From assembly GCA_041663585.1 (NCBI GenBank), contig JBAYMN010000004.1, positions 1-64,000 on the forward strand: 64,000 bases of DNA, read 5' to 3'. The translations under genes and the position numbers were made by a program. The notes below the pieces were generated by a model, which worked only from the letters and a program-made list of their open reading frames with translations, searched no databases and was not told the origin of the DNA. Shown piece after piece: positions 8,046 to 18,280 of the stretch (within the stretch, counting starts at the first letter, position 1; each line of letters begins with the position of its first letter). Source of the stretch: JALOBO01 sp023228225. GTDB lineage: Bacteria > Bacillota > Clostridia > Christensenellales > UBA1242.

Positions 8046-9191
8046 ATGGCAAAAAGAAAGACCCATTTAAATAAAATCTCTAATAATAATTTAGTATTTA
8101 GTAGCAAGAGGATTGTCATATTTATTGTCGTTACTATTTTACTTTTAAGCAGTTTATTTTTTAATACAAAAATTGAAAGTCTACTTAATTTAGGTAATGG
8201 TGCATTAACATATCCAAGCGAGATTACCAATTTAGATGGGCTTAAAATACATTATATAGATGTCGGTCAAGGTGATGCCACCGTGATTGAATTTCCTGAT
8301 GGGAAAGAATTACTTATCGATGCGGGTCCCGCAGATTCAGATAATGCTTTAATAGATTACATTAATACATATGTATTTACCGATGGTGAAGATACAAACT
8401 TTGAATATGTTTTATTAACTCACAGTGATGAGGACCATGTTGGCGGTATGATATCAATTTTTGAAAATTTTACAGCAACTAATATTTTTAGACCTAAAAT
8501 TTTTTCAGATATAGAAAATAACGTTCCTTCTGGATTAAAAATAATATCAACGATTGTTTATCGTAACTACATTACAGCAATAGAAAACGCACAAAATTCG
8601 TATGGTGCTAATATTTTATTTGCAGATGCCGGCGAACGCATTCCTTTTATAACTGAACCATATACGGATTATGAAATAATTTTTTATACGCCAACCGAAG
8701 ATTATTATGCAGATGTGAATAATTATTCGCCGATTATTGTATTAACATATAAAGATAAAAAGTTTATGTTCACAGGTGATAGTGATGAAAGTATTGAAGG
8801 AGAATTTTTATCTGCAACTTCAAGTTTTGGCGACATTGATGTTCTTAAAATAGGGCATCATGGTAGTAGTACATCAACTTCACAAGAGTTATTAAACGAG
8901 ATAAGTCCAGAATATGCGGTAATCTCGGTAGGAGAAGACAATAACTATGGACACCCGAGCGATTACGTACTAGATAGATTAAGTGGGATAGGCATGTTAT
9001 CCGCAAATATTTTTAGGACAGATACTCAAAGTAATATATTGGCATATGTGAGTATCAATGGAGTATTACAATTTTATACATATCAAAAAACAAATGCCTA
9101 TGAATATGTTACTTGGTGGCAAATTGTTGTTATGCTTATTGGCTTTTCTGCTGTAATTATTTTTAGTAGAAATAAAAGAGCAATTACTTAA
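8046..9191 (+). CDS. ComEC-like metallo-beta-lactamase-fold hydrolase, membrane anchored
   Basis: The 381-residue product has an N-terminal membrane helix (about 20-40), a metallo-beta-lactamase domain with YIDVGQGDAT, LLTHSDEDHVGGM (the HxxxDH metal motif) and IGHHGSSTS, and a second helix near the C-terminus (WWQIVVMLIGFSAVIIF) followed by basic residues. This is the extracellular nuclease-like domain of ComEC/Rec2 without the channel domain. Such stand-alone proteins are common in Firmicutes and their substrate is mostly unknown. DNA uptake is not implied. Confidence 0.85.
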   Translation: MAKRKTHLNKISNNNLVFSSKRIVIFIVVTILLLSSLFFNTKIESLLNLGNGALTYPSEITNLDGLKIHYIDVGQGDATVIEFPDGKELLIDAGPADSDNALIDYINTYVFTDGEDTNFEYVLLTHSDEDHVGGMISIFENFTATNIFRPKIFSDIENNVPSGLKIISTIVYRNYITAIENAQNSYGANILFADAGERIPFITEPYTDYEIIFYTPTEDYYADVNNYSPIIVLTYKDKKFMFTGDSDESIEGEFLSATSSFGDIDVLKIGHHGSSTSTSQELLNEISPEYAVISVGEDNNYGHPSDYVLDRLSGIGMLSANIFRTDTQSNILAYVSINGVLQFYTYQKTNAYEYVTWWQIVVMLIGFSAVIIFSRNKRAIT

Positions 9192-9228
9192 AAAATAAAT
9201 TGAATAAAAATACATAAAATCTTATAAT

Positions 9229-9276
9229 AATCAATATATTGTTATGCTGTAAATCATTTGACACTATATGTAGTAT
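9229..9276. promoter_or_regulatory. Pair of NrdR boxes upstream of nrdD
   Basis: Two sites match the NrdR consensus acaCwAtATaTwGtgt. Box 1 (9229-9244) has a perfect core CAATATATTG at 9232-9241. Box 2 (9261-9276) reads ACACTATATGTAGTAT, 14 of 16 positions. The cores start 32 nt apart, about three helical turns, which is the usual NrdR tandem spacing. Box 2 lies between the -35 and -10 boxes, as expected for repression. Confidence 0.85.
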
Positions 9277-9286
9277 ATGATAAAAT
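9258..9286 (+). promoter_or_regulatory. Sigma-A promoter of nrdDG
   Basis: TTGACA at 9258-9263 and TAAAAT at 9281-9286 are 17 nt apart, with an NrdR box filling the spacer. Confidence 0.75.
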
Positions 9287-9336
9287 TACAAAACATATCA
9301 TTATTGTGATATGTTTTTTATTTTCGGGGGCAAACT

Positions 9337-11427
9337 ATGGTTACAAAAGTTTTAAAGCGCGACGGTTCATACCAAGAGTATGACCAAAATAAAATTGCTA
9401 ATGCTATTTTTAAGGCAGCAGTTGCATGTGGTGGTAATAATAAGGCGCTTGCGGAAAAACTTGCAGTGCAAGTTGAGAATATTTTAAATATTAAATTTGC
9501 ATTAAAAGTACCCGAAGTTGAAGAAATTCAAAATATTGTAGAAAAAGTTTTGATTGAAAATGGACATGCTCAAACAGCAAAAGCCTTTATTTTGTATCGT
9601 GAAAAGCGCAAAAGTGCAAGGGAACAAAACGCACTTATTGGTGCTACAATAGACTTATTTGATAAATATCTTTCTGAAACAGACTGGGCGGTTAAAGAAA
9701 ATGCAAATATGCAACGCAGTGTAGCGGGACTAAATAACTATGTCCGTGAAGCATTTACAAAATACTATTGGCTCAACGAAATTTATCCCGTTGAAGTGGC
9801 TGAGGCACATAACTCAGGGGCATTACACATTCACGATTTAGGATTTTTTGGTGCATATTGTGTTGGTTGGGATTTAAGACAAATTTTAACTGATGGATTT
9901 ACGGGGGTAAGCGGAAAAATTAGTTCCAAACCGCCTAAGCATTTGCGTGCGTTTTTAGGACAAATTGTTAATACAACATTTACAACGCAAGGCGAAACCG
10001 CCGGAGCACAGGCATGGTCCAGTTTTGATACTTATTGTGCTCCTTTTGTGCGTGCCGATGGGCTTGATTATAAACAAGTTAGACAGTGTTTACAGGAGTT
10101 TATATTTAATATGAATGTTCCTACTAGGGTTGGTTTTCAATGTCCGTTTAGCAATATTACGCTTGATATAAAAGTGCCTAAATTATTAAAAGATCAGCCT
10201 GTAATAATTGGCGGAGAAATAAAAGATACAGTCTATGGCGACTATCAAACCGAAATGAACATTATTAACAAAGCGTTTTGCGAAGTTATGCTGGAAGGAG
10301 ATGCTAATGGTAGAGTGTTTACTTTTCCTATTCCTACAATAAATATTACAAAAGATTTAGATTGGAACAGTGAGGTTTTTGATTCTATTATTCAAGTAAC
10401 TTGCAAATATGGAATTCCTTATTTTGCAAATTATATTAATAGCGATTTATCACCGGAAGATGCAGTATCTATGTGTTGTAGATTAAGGCTTAATGTGTCT
10501 GAATTAAGAAAAAGAGGTGGTGGCTTGTTTGGGTCTAATCCTCTAACCGGTTCCATTGGGGTTGTTACCATAAATTTACCTCGTATAGGTTATTTAACTA
10601 AAACAGAAGAAGTATATTTTAAAAAATTAGATAGACTTTGCGATATAGCAAAAACATCACTTGAAATTAAACGTAAAATAATTGAAAAACAAACCGATGG
10701 TGGGCTATATCCATATTCTGCTTTCTATTTGCGTTCTGTTAAAGAGCGTACGGGTAAATATTGGAGTAATCATTTTAATACTATTGGTATTGTAGGAATG
10801 AATGAATCGCTATTAAATTTTTTAGGCAAAGATATTACTACTCCCGAAGGTCAAGCCTTCACACTTAAAGTTATGAATCATATGCGTGAAAAAATGATTG
10901 AATATCAAATTGAAACGGGCAACAGTTACAACCTAGAAGCAACTCCCGCAGAAGGCACAAGTCCGCGACTTGCAAAACTAGATAAACTGCGATACCCAGA
11001 TATTATTACCGCTGGCAAAGACATTCCAATGTATACAAATTCTACTCAAATACCGGTAGAATACACTGATGATATTTTTAAAGTAATTAAACTACAAGAT
11101 AAATTACAATCTCTGTATACTGGTGGAACCGTGCTTCACCTGTATTTAGGCGAAAAAATTGAAGACAAAGAAGTTTGCAAGTCACTTATAAAAAAGATAT
11201 TCACTATGAGTAGTATTCCTTATATTTCCATAACTCCCACTTTTAGCATTTGCAAAACACATGGATATATTGCGGGAGAACATTTTACTTGTCCAGAGTG
11301 TAATGAAAAAACAGAAGTTTGGTCACGTGTTACGGGCTACTTACGAGCAGTAAGCGATTACAACGAAGGAAAAAAAGAAGAATATATGCTTAGAAAAAAA
11401 TTTACTATTAATTCGGATATACTATGA
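9337..11427 (+). CDS. nrdD: Anaerobic ribonucleoside-triphosphate reductase
   Basis: Class III ribonucleotide reductase makes dNTPs from NTPs using a glycyl radical. The 696-residue protein starts with an ATP-cone (about 1-95, allosteric site; VLKRDGSYQEYD). The large barrel domain follows. The C-terminal zinc site has C639, H642, C652 and C655, and the radical loop is SRVTGY with the radical glycine at 667. Length is normal. The stop overlaps the nrdG start (ATGA), so enzyme and activase are coupled. NrdR boxes indicate repression when dNTP or ATP is plentiful. GGGGG-rich Shine-Dalgarno precedes the ATG. Confidence 0.97.
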   Translation: MVTKVLKRDGSYQEYDQNKIANAIFKAAVACGGNNKALAEKLAVQVENILNIKFALKVPEVEEIQNIVEKVLIENGHAQTAKAFILYREKRKSAREQNALIGATIDLFDKYLSETDWAVKENANMQRSVAGLNNYVREAFTKYYWLNEIYPVEVAEAHNSGALHIHDLGFFGAYCVGWDLRQILTDGFTGVSGKISSKPPKHLRAFLGQIVNTTFTTQGETAGAQAWSSFDTYCAPFVRADGLDYKQVRQCLQEFIFNMNVPTRVGFQCPFSNITLDIKVPKLLKDQPVIIGGEIKDTVYGDYQTEMNIINKAFCEVMLEGDANGRVFTFPIPTINITKDLDWNSEVFDSIIQVTCKYGIPYFANYINSDLSPEDAVSMCCRLRLNVSELRKRGGGLFGSNPLTGSIGVVTINLPRIGYLTKTEEVYFKKLDRLCDIAKTSLEIKRKIIEKQTDGGLYPYSAFYLRSVKERTGKYWSNHFNTIGIVGMNESLLNFLGKDITTPEGQAFTLKVMNHMREKMIEYQIETGNSYNLEATPAEGTSPRLAKLDKLRYPDIITAGKDIPMYTNSTQIPVEYTDDIFKVIKLQDKLQSLYTGGTVLHLYLGEKIEDKEVCKSLIKKIFTMSSIPYISITPTFSICKTHGYIAGEHFTCPECNEKTEVWSRVTGYLRAVSDYNEGKKEEYMLRKKFTINSDIL

Positions 11428-12119
11428 TTATAGGTGGTTATGTTAAAAATTCATTTGTAGATTATCCGCAAAACATTTCTGCGGTTATTTTTACTGTCGG
11501 TTGTAATATGAATTGCTGGTATTGCCATAACAAAAATTTAATTACTATGTCTGAAAAAATAAAAGGTCAACAAAAAAAATTAAAAACTGAAATATTTGAT
11601 TTTTTAAGAAATCATAGATGCTTTTTAGATGCGGTAGTAATATCTGGTGGCGAACCTACTTTACAAAATGATTTATTTGAATTTATAATAGCAATCAAAA
11701 GTATGGGCTACAAAGTTAAATTGGATACAAATGGCACGAATCCAGATTGCATTCATAAACTAATAAAAAATAAATTGGTTGATTATATTGCAATGGATAT
11801 TAAGGCTCCGCTTAATAAATACAATACTATAACTGAAACAAATAATAATTTAAAAGATATCGAAAAATCCATAAAATTAATTATGGATAGTTTGATTGAT
11901 TACGAATTTAGAACGACATTTGCTCCACCGCTTACAGTAGATGAATTAGTGCAAATTGCACAAATTATTACAGGGGCAAATAATTACTGTATTCAAAAGT
12001 ACAGACCTTGCAATGATTTGGATAATATAACCGAAATCTTACCAATAAAATCTACAATGCTACAAGCACAATTAAAATGCTGTAAATTTGTGAAACAGTG
12101 TAATCTTAGAGGATTTTAA
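11424..12119 (+). CDS. nrdG: Anaerobic ribonucleotide reductase activating protein (radical SAM)
   Basis: The 231-residue protein generates the glycyl radical on NrdD using S-adenosylmethionine and a 4Fe-4S cluster. The cluster motif CNMNCWYC is at residues about 28-35, followed by SGGEPTLQ and the expected barrel strands. Its N-terminus (GGYVKNSFVDYP) is the form seen in the NrdG2-type clade found in anaerobes. It is translationally coupled to nrdD. Confidence 0.95.
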   Translation: MIIGGYVKNSFVDYPQNISAVIFTVGCNMNCWYCHNKNLITMSEKIKGQQKKLKTEIFDFLRNHRCFLDAVVISGGEPTLQNDLFEFIIAIKSMGYKVKLDTNGTNPDCIHKLIKNKLVDYIAMDIKAPLNKYNTITETNNNLKDIEKSIKLIMDSLIDYEFRTTFAPPLTVDELVQIAQIITGANNYCIQKYRPCNDLDNITEILPIKSTMLQAQLKCCKFVKQCNLRGF

Positions 12120-12204
12120 TATTTTTTATTAAAAAACATAAAAAAAGTATAAATTATTTTGAAAAATTAATAAAAAATGTTATTATCTATTAAGGGGTAT
12201 GCAT

Positions 12205-12678
12205 TTGAGGACAAATATTGTGGTATTATCCACGTCTGAAAAAAACAAAAAAAAATTTGCCACACAATTATCTATGTGTTTAGATATGTATTTGATTGAT
12301 GTTCAAGAATTATTAGATTATGAATTTTCGTGTGTAATACAAAAGTTAAACGATGCAGGTGAAGAATACCTAAGAGGTGCAATTAACAAAAAAATTAAAG
12401 CGGTATCTAACTATGAAAACTCCGTGATAATTTTACCTACCGAATCAATTTTTGATAATGATAATATAAGTATGTTTAAAAAAAATTCTTTAATATTAAA
12501 TGTAGTATTAAAAGATTCGTCAATGAAAAAAATTATACATATAGCCGATGATGAACGCGAAAAAATGTACGAAAGCGTAGCACATATTACAATTAATTGC
12601 ACACAAATAAATATGAAACAAGCAGTTAAATTTGCAGTTGAAAAAATAAATTTTTTCAAACAGAATGACAAAACATAA
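12205..12678 (+). CDS. Shikimate-kinase-like protein without a P-loop
   Basis: This 157-residue protein looks like a decayed nucleoside-monophosphate/shikimate kinase fold. The first strand TNIVVLSTS and the later YLIDVQELLDYE, GEEYLRG and VIILPTES follow the order of shikimate kinase (strand, lid, GGG-strand), but the Walker A loop is replaced by SEKNKKKFA, with no GxGKS/T. ATP binding by the usual mechanism is therefore unlikely. The TTG at 12205 is preferred over ATG at 12199, because AAGGGG at 12192-12197 is 7 nt from the TTG but only 1 nt from the ATG. It lies 18 nt before transketolase. The assignment is by eye and tentative. Confidence 0.5.
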   Translation: MRTNIVVLSTSEKNKKKFATQLSMCLDMYLIDVQELLDYEFSCVIQKLNDAGEEYLRGAINKKIKAVSNYENSVIILPTESIFDNDNISMFKKNSLILNVVLKDSSMKKIIHIADDEREKMYESVAHITINCTQINMKQAVKFAVEKINFFKQNDKT

Positions 12679-12696
12679 AATTAGGGGGAGATATTT

Positions 12697-14646
12697 ATGG
12701 ATATTGATAATAAAAGCATAAATGTAGCACGAATGTTAGCCATAGACTCTATTACCAAAGCAGGATCGGGACACCCTGGTATTGCGCTTGGGACGGCTCC
12801 GATTTTATACAGTTTATATAAAGATATTATGAATTATAACGCTTATGTTCCTGAGTATGTTAACCGTGATAGATTTGTACTTTCGGCAGGACACGGCAGT
12901 GCGTTACTTTACGCAATATTACATTTATTTAATTTTAATGTAACCGTTGATGATTTAAAAAAATTTAGGCAGTTAAACAGCGTTACTGCGGGACACCCAG
13001 AATATAAAGCAATTAATGGAATAGACACATCTACTGGACCATTGGGACAAGGCGTTGCAAATGCTGTTGGTATGGCACTTGCCGAAAGTATATTAGAGGC
13101 AGAATTTAATAAGTCAGATTGCAAGATTTTTGACAATTACACATATGTGCTTGCGGGCGATGGCTGTCTAATGGAAGGGATTTCATATGAGGCGTGTAGC
13201 TTTGCGGGGGCTATGAAATTAAATAAATTAATACTGATTTACGATAGCAATAATACAACTATTGATGGTCATACCGATATTACATTTACCGAAAATATTA
13301 AACAAAGATTTTTATCACAAGGGTTTAATTTAATAACTGTAAATAATGGCGATGATTATACTTTAATTACAGCGGCAATAAAAAAGGCAAAATCACAAAA
13401 TAAAAAGCCTTCGATTATAATTGTAAAAACAGTAATAGGTGCATATTCGCCACTTGCAAATTCTAATAAAGCACATGGCTCGCCACTTTCCTATGCAGAT
13501 GCCGATATTACTCGTAAAAATTTAGGACTAGAAAATATAGAAAAATTTACAGTGCCGGAAGATGTAAAATTAAATTGTGCTACAGCCATATTAAAGGGTG
13601 CAACTGTAACAGAAAATTATAATAAAATGCTAGAACAGTATGCTGTAAAATATCCAAAAGATTATAAAAAATTACAAGCATTTATTAAAGGCGAAAAAAT
13701 AGAATATGTGGATTTACCACACGAAGAAAAAGTCGCAACAAGAGATTTAGGAAGTGCAGTATTAAAAACTATATCAGAAAGCGAGGTCATAATTATAGGT
13801 GGCTCCGCTGACTTAGAAACTTCTACAAAAACAAAACTAAATAGTACTTATTATAGTGCTCTAAATAAAACCGGTAAAAATATTAGATTCGGTATACGCG
13901 AGCATGCTATGGCAGGAATATGCAACGGGCTTGCACTTTCCGGACTTAAAACATTTTGCTCTACATTTTTAGTGTTTAGCGATTACATGAAGCCAAGCAT
14001 AAGGCTTGCTGCTTTAATGAGTTTACCTATTGTTTATATTTTTACGCATGATAGCATTGGTGTAGGTGAAGATGGACCAACTCATCAGCCAATAGAACAA
14101 CTTTCGGCTTTGCGATTGATTCCTAATTTAAATGTGTATAGACCATGCAATATGACCGAAACAATATCGGCATATGTACAAGCGTTTAACGATAATAAGC
14201 CTTCGGCAATTATTTTATCTAGACAAAAATTTTCGGCTCCCGATAGTAAATTTGCTGATGCAGATAAAGGTGCTTATATAATAAGTGGCGAAAGCAAAAA
14301 TTCAGCACTTACAATTATTGCAACTGGTAGTGAAATTGAACTGGCGATTAAATTGCAAAAAGAGTTAGCAAATAAAAATACTAATGTGTGTGTGGTATCT
14401 ATGCCTTGTAAAGAAATATTTATAAAGCAATCAAAAAAGTATCAACAGAGCATACTAGGTGAAAATCCACGACTTATTATAGAAGCGGGCAGTATAATGA
14501 GTATGCAAGAATTTATTAGAGAGCAAGATGATAGCATCAGTTTAGATACATTTGGCAAAACTGGCAAAGCAGAAGATTTATTTGATTTTTTTGGTTTTTC
14601 TATTCAAAATGCAATTAAAAAAGCAAAAAACCTAATAAAAAAATGA
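12697..14646 (+). CDS. tkt: Transketolase
   Basis: Transketolase moves two-carbon units between sugar phosphates with thiamine diphosphate, linking glycolysis to pentose synthesis. The 649-residue protein has the full three-domain layout: the TPP domain with SGHPG near residue 23 and GDGCLMEGIS near residue 154, the pyrimidine domain with RFGIREHAMAG near residue 400 and HDSIGVGEDGPTHQP near residue 452, and a C-terminal domain. A strong AGGGGGA Shine-Dalgarno precedes the start. In an anaerobe without oxidative pentose steps it would be the main source of ribose phosphate. Confidence 0.96.
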   Translation: MDIDNKSINVARMLAIDSITKAGSGHPGIALGTAPILYSLYKDIMNYNAYVPEYVNRDRFVLSAGHGSALLYAILHLFNFNVTVDDLKKFRQLNSVTAGHPEYKAINGIDTSTGPLGQGVANAVGMALAESILEAEFNKSDCKIFDNYTYVLAGDGCLMEGISYEACSFAGAMKLNKLILIYDSNNTTIDGHTDITFTENIKQRFLSQGFNLITVNNGDDYTLITAAIKKAKSQNKKPSIIIVKTVIGAYSPLANSNKAHGSPLSYADADITRKNLGLENIEKFTVPEDVKLNCATAILKGATVTENYNKMLEQYAVKYPKDYKKLQAFIKGEKIEYVDLPHEEKVATRDLGSAVLKTISESEVIIIGGSADLETSTKTKLNSTYYSALNKTGKNIRFGIREHAMAGICNGLALSGLKTFCSTFLVFSDYMKPSIRLAALMSLPIVYIFTHDSIGVGEDGPTHQPIEQLSALRLIPNLNVYRPCNMTETISAYVQAFNDNKPSAIILSRQKFSAPDSKFADADKGAYIISGESKNSALTIIATGSEIELAIKLQKELANKNTNVCVVSMPCKEIFIKQSKKYQQSILGENPRLIIEAGSIMSMQEFIREQDDSISLDTFGKTGKAEDLFDFFGFSIQNAIKKAKNLIKK

Positions 14647-14663
14647 TTTTATTCAATTTTTAA

Positions 14664-14700
14664 TAAAAAAGCATTTATAAATTAAATATGTGCTTTTTGT
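14664..14700. terminator. Bidirectional terminator between tkt and PFOR
   Basis: An A-rich/T-rich stem (AAAAAAGCA with TGCTTTTT) closes a loop of about 17 nt, followed by T residues on the plus strand and A-rich sequence upstream. It separates two convergent genes. Confidence 0.65.
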
Positions 14701-14709
14701 TTTTTAAAA

Positions 14710-17700
14710 CTAAATTGTTGAAAACAACCTTTTGTATCTTGCTATTTTTTCTTTGGCGGTTTGTTCGGCTGATGTAAATAGTTGTTCGGCTAAAACGGGG
14801 TCTTTTTCTAGTAGAACACGATACCTATCTTGTTCTTTTAAAAATTCTATATAAGGTAAACTCGGTTCTCGGCTATCCATAGTAAATGGATTTTTGCCTT
14901 GTGCTTTTAATGCGGGATTGTATCTAAACAGACTGAAATAACCACTTTCTACCGCTCTACGCTGTATGCGTTGTCCGTTTGACATATCTATGCCTTGTCC
15001 TACACAAGTGGAGTAGGCAATTATTATTGAAGGACCATTATAGTTTTCGGCTTCAATCATTGTTTTAATTAATTGAGTAGGGTTTGCGCCCATAGAAACT
15101 TGTGCGACATAAGCATTGCCGGAAGCCATAGCCATTAAAGCGAGGTCTTTTTTGGCAGTGCGTTTTCCCATTGCCGAAAATTTTGCAACCGAGCCTTCGG
15201 GTGTGGATTTTGAAGTCTGCCCGCCAGTATTTGAATAAATTTCTGTATCTAGTACTAAAATATTTATATTTTTATTAAGACTTAATACATGATCTAGTCC
15301 ACCAAAACCTATATCGTATGCCCAACCATCTCCTCCTATAATCCAAATGCTTTTTTTTATTAAAATATCGCGATTTTTATATATGTTTGTTAAGAGTTCT
15401 TTCAGTCTGCCTTGTGCAGTTTTTAATTTTTCTGTAACCACTTCCAAAATTTGTGGTGTTAAAATTATAGTATGCTCAGCATTATTAATATTTTGTAAAT
15501 ATTCTATAAATAATGGCTTTAATGTTGTGTCAAGTTCTGCTGCTTGCTTAATATAATTAATTAAATTTTGAATACGACTATCAATAGCCATTCTTATTCC
15601 AAGTCCAAATTCTGCATTATCTTCAAACAAACTGTTAGCCCATGCTGGACCATTGCCTTTTTTATCGGTGCTGTATGGGCATGTGGGGGCAGAGCCTCCA
15701 TAAATACTAGAACAGCCTGTTGCATTTGCTATAATCATTCTATTACCAAATAATTGAGTGGCAAGTTTAATATATGGTGTTTCGCCACAACCAGGGCAAG
15801 CACCACTATATTCAAAATACGGTTTTAAAAACTGGCTACCTTTTACTGTATCAATTTTAAAGGGCGTATTTGGCATATCAAGTGTCATTGCAAACTCGTG
15901 ATTTATGATTTCAGTTTTTCGTAAATCTTCCGTTGGTGTCATTACGAGTGCTTTTTCTCTGGCAGGACATATATTTACACAACTTTCGCAACCAGTACAA
16001 TCTAATGGCGAAACTTGCATGCGATATTCATAATCATTCATTGCTTGTGCGTTTATTGTATCAAAATCTACTGGTTTATCGGTGCCTTTTTTAACTAGTA
16101 CTGGGCGTATTGCCGAATGCGGACAAACAAAACTGCACATATTGCACTGAATGCAATTAGCAGGAACCCATTTAGGAATATGATTAGAAATCCCGCGTTT
16201 TTCGTACTGGCTGGTGTTCGTGGGTACTGCACCGCTGGGGTTAAACGCCGATACTGGCAAACTATCGCCACGCAAATATTGTATAGGCTGTATAAAGTTT
16301 TTTGTGTACTCGTTAGGCTCTATTAAATCTACAACCGCACCATTTACGGTGGTTAACCAATTTTTTGGATACTTTACCTCTTGTAATTCGTGCTGAGCGT
16401 TATCTATGGCTTTATAATTTTTTTCTATTACTTCGGCACCTTTTTTAGCATAGGTTTTTTTAGCGGCCGATTTTAATTCGTTTATTACCGCATCGCTATC
16501 CATAATTTTAGAAACTTCAAAAAATGCAACTTGCATTATTACATTAATGCGTGTTCTTAAACCAACTTCTTCCGCAATTTTATTTGCATCAATGTTATAA
16601 AACTTTATTTTTTTGCGAGCAATTTCATTTTTTACATAGGCTGGCAAATTCTCTTCCATTTGTGATAAATTCCATGGAGAATTTAATAAGAAAATGCCAC
16701 CCTCTTTTAGATTATGCAATAAATCATACCGCGTTATATATGATGTATTATGGCAAGCAACTAAATCCGCCTGTTCGATAAGGTAGGGGGCTCTAATTGG
16801 GAACTTTCCAAAACGCAAATGCGATATTGTAATTCCGCCTGCTTTTTTAGAATCTAATACAAAATAGCCTTGTGTATAATATTGCGTATTGTTTGCTATA
16901 ATTTTTAGAGTATTTTTATTAGAACTGGTTGTTCCATCACTGCCAACGCCATAAAACATACAACTTATTGTATCAATGGGCAATACATTTATATTTTCGG
17001 CAACTTTTAAAGAGGTATTGGTAACATCATCATTTATTCCTATTGTAAAATGTGTTTTTGGGTTTAATAAAAACAAATTTTTGAATACCGCAAGTGCCAT
17101 TGATGGAGTAAATTCTTTGCTAGAAAGCCCATACCTACCGCCGACAACAAAAGCATTTATGCTTGTTTCTTTTAAACTAGCACAAACATCTAAATATAAC
17201 GGTTCGCCACTTGCACCAGATTCTTTTGTTCGGTCTAAAACCACAATTTTTTTAACTGATTTTGGTAATGCATTTACAAAATGTTTTAATGAAAATGGGC
17301 GGTATAATCTAACTTTTAATACGCCTGTTTTTTTGCCTTGTGCATTTAAATAATCGACTGCATTTTCTACTGCTTCGCCACCACTGCCCATAATAATGCA
17401 AACATATTCGGCATTGGGGTCGCCAACATAATCAAACAAATTATAATTTCTACCAGTAACTGATGCTACTTTTTTCATTGTGTTTTCTACTATATTGGGT
17501 AGGTTTTCATAGTATTTATTTGTGGCTTCGCGATTTTGAAAGAAAATATCAGGATTTTGTGCAGTTCCGTGTTGCATAGGGTGTTCGGGATTTAATGCTC
17601 TTATTCTAAATTCTTCTATTTTTTTAAAATCAACTAGTGGTAAAATTTCGCTATATTCTAGTTGGTCTATTTTATTAATTTCGTGGCTTGTTCTAAAACC

Positions 17701-18210
17701 ATCAAAAAAATGTAAAAATGGGACACTGCTTTCTATTGTGGCAAGGTGTGCAACGAGTGATAAATCTGCACATTCTTGCACGCTGGCGGAGCAAAGCATT
17801 GCAAAGCCCGTTTGCCTGCATGCCATTACATCGGAATGATCGCCAAATATAGATAGTGCATGAGTTGCTATTGTTCTTGCGCTAATATGGAAAACGCAAG
17901 GTAATAATTCACCTGCAAGTTTGTACATATTCGGTATCATAAGCAGTAATCCTTGACTTGCGGTAAAAGTGGTGGCAAGTGCTCCGGCAGTGGCTAATCC
18001 GTGTACAGTGCCAGCAGCGCCACCTTCTGATTGCATTTCTACAATTTGCATGGTGTTGCCAAAAAGATTTTTTTTGTTTTCTGTTGACCACTGTTCGCAG
18101 GCTTCTGCCATAGCGGAAGAGGGGGTTATCGGATAAATTGCGGCCGCATCGCTTAAAGCATATGCTATATGTGCAGTTGCAGAATTTCCATCAGTTACAT
18201 TCTTTATCAT
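14710..18210 (-). CDS. nifJ: Pyruvate:ferredoxin (flavodoxin) oxidoreductase
   Basis: PFOR oxidises pyruvate and CoA to acetyl-CoA and CO2 while reducing ferredoxin. The single 1166-residue chain has the usual domains in order: pyrimidine-binding domain (IYPITPSSAMAE near residue 30), transketolase-C-like and gamma domains, a ferredoxin domain with two 4Fe-4S motifs (CIQCNMCSFVCP near 684 and CTGCESCVNICP near 738), and the TPP domain (CPGCGE near 805, GDGWAYDIGFGG near 960, NTGGQTSKST). Full length and intact. It is monocistronic and faces away from the ECF operon. The flavodoxin encoded at 31597 could be an alternative electron acceptor. Confidence 0.97.
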   Translation of the reverse strand: MIKNVTDGNSATAHIAYALSDAAAIYPITPSSAMAEACEQWSTENKKNLFGNTMQIVEMQSEGGAAGTVHGLATAGALATTFTASQGLLLMIPNMYKLAGELLPCVFHISARTIATHALSIFGDHSDVMACRQTGFAMLCSASVQECADLSLVAHLATIESSVPFLHFFDGFRTSHEINKIDQLEYSEILPLVDFKKIEEFRIRALNPEHPMQHGTAQNPDIFFQNREATNKYYENLPNIVENTMKKVASVTGRNYNLFDYVGDPNAEYVCIIMGSGGEAVENAVDYLNAQGKKTGVLKVRLYRPFSLKHFVNALPKSVKKIVVLDRTKESGASGEPLYLDVCASLKETSINAFVVGGRYGLSSKEFTPSMALAVFKNLFLLNPKTHFTIGINDDVTNTSLKVAENINVLPIDTISCMFYGVGSDGTTSSNKNTLKIIANNTQYYTQGYFVLDSKKAGGITISHLRFGKFPIRAPYLIEQADLVACHNTSYITRYDLLHNLKEGGIFLLNSPWNLSQMEENLPAYVKNEIARKKIKFYNIDANKIAEEVGLRTRINVIMQVAFFEVSKIMDSDAVINELKSAAKKTYAKKGAEVIEKNYKAIDNAQHELQEVKYPKNWLTTVNGAVVDLIEPNEYTKNFIQPIQYLRGDSLPVSAFNPSGAVPTNTSQYEKRGISNHIPKWVPANCIQCNMCSFVCPHSAIRPVLVKKGTDKPVDFDTINAQAMNDYEYRMQVSPLDCTGCESCVNICPAREKALVMTPTEDLRKTEIINHEFAMTLDMPNTPFKIDTVKGSQFLKPYFEYSGACPGCGETPYIKLATQLFGNRMIIANATGCSSIYGGSAPTCPYSTDKKGNGPAWANSLFEDNAEFGLGIRMAIDSRIQNLINYIKQAAELDTTLKPLFIEYLQNINNAEHTIILTPQILEVVTEKLKTAQGRLKELLTNIYKNRDILIKKSIWIIGGDGWAYDIGFGGLDHVLSLNKNINILVLDTEIYSNTGGQTSKSTPEGSVAKFSAMGKRTAKKDLALMAMASGNAYVAQVSMGANPTQLIKTMIEAENYNGPSIIIAYSTCVGQGIDMSNGQRIQRRAVESGYFSLFRYNPALKAQGKNPFTMDSREPSLPYIEFLKEQDRYRVLLEKDPVLAEQLFTSAEQTAKEKIARYKRLFSTI

Positions 18211-18280
18211 ATTTTACTCCCGAGGCGATTGATTATATTAAAGTTATGTTAATATAGGCTTTGTAAAATAACTAATTTCT

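Noticed and set aside
15347..17353. Several plus-strand ORFs opposite the PFOR gene
   Set aside because: They are unrelated to any family, lack ribosome sites and lie antisense to an intact, well-conserved gene.
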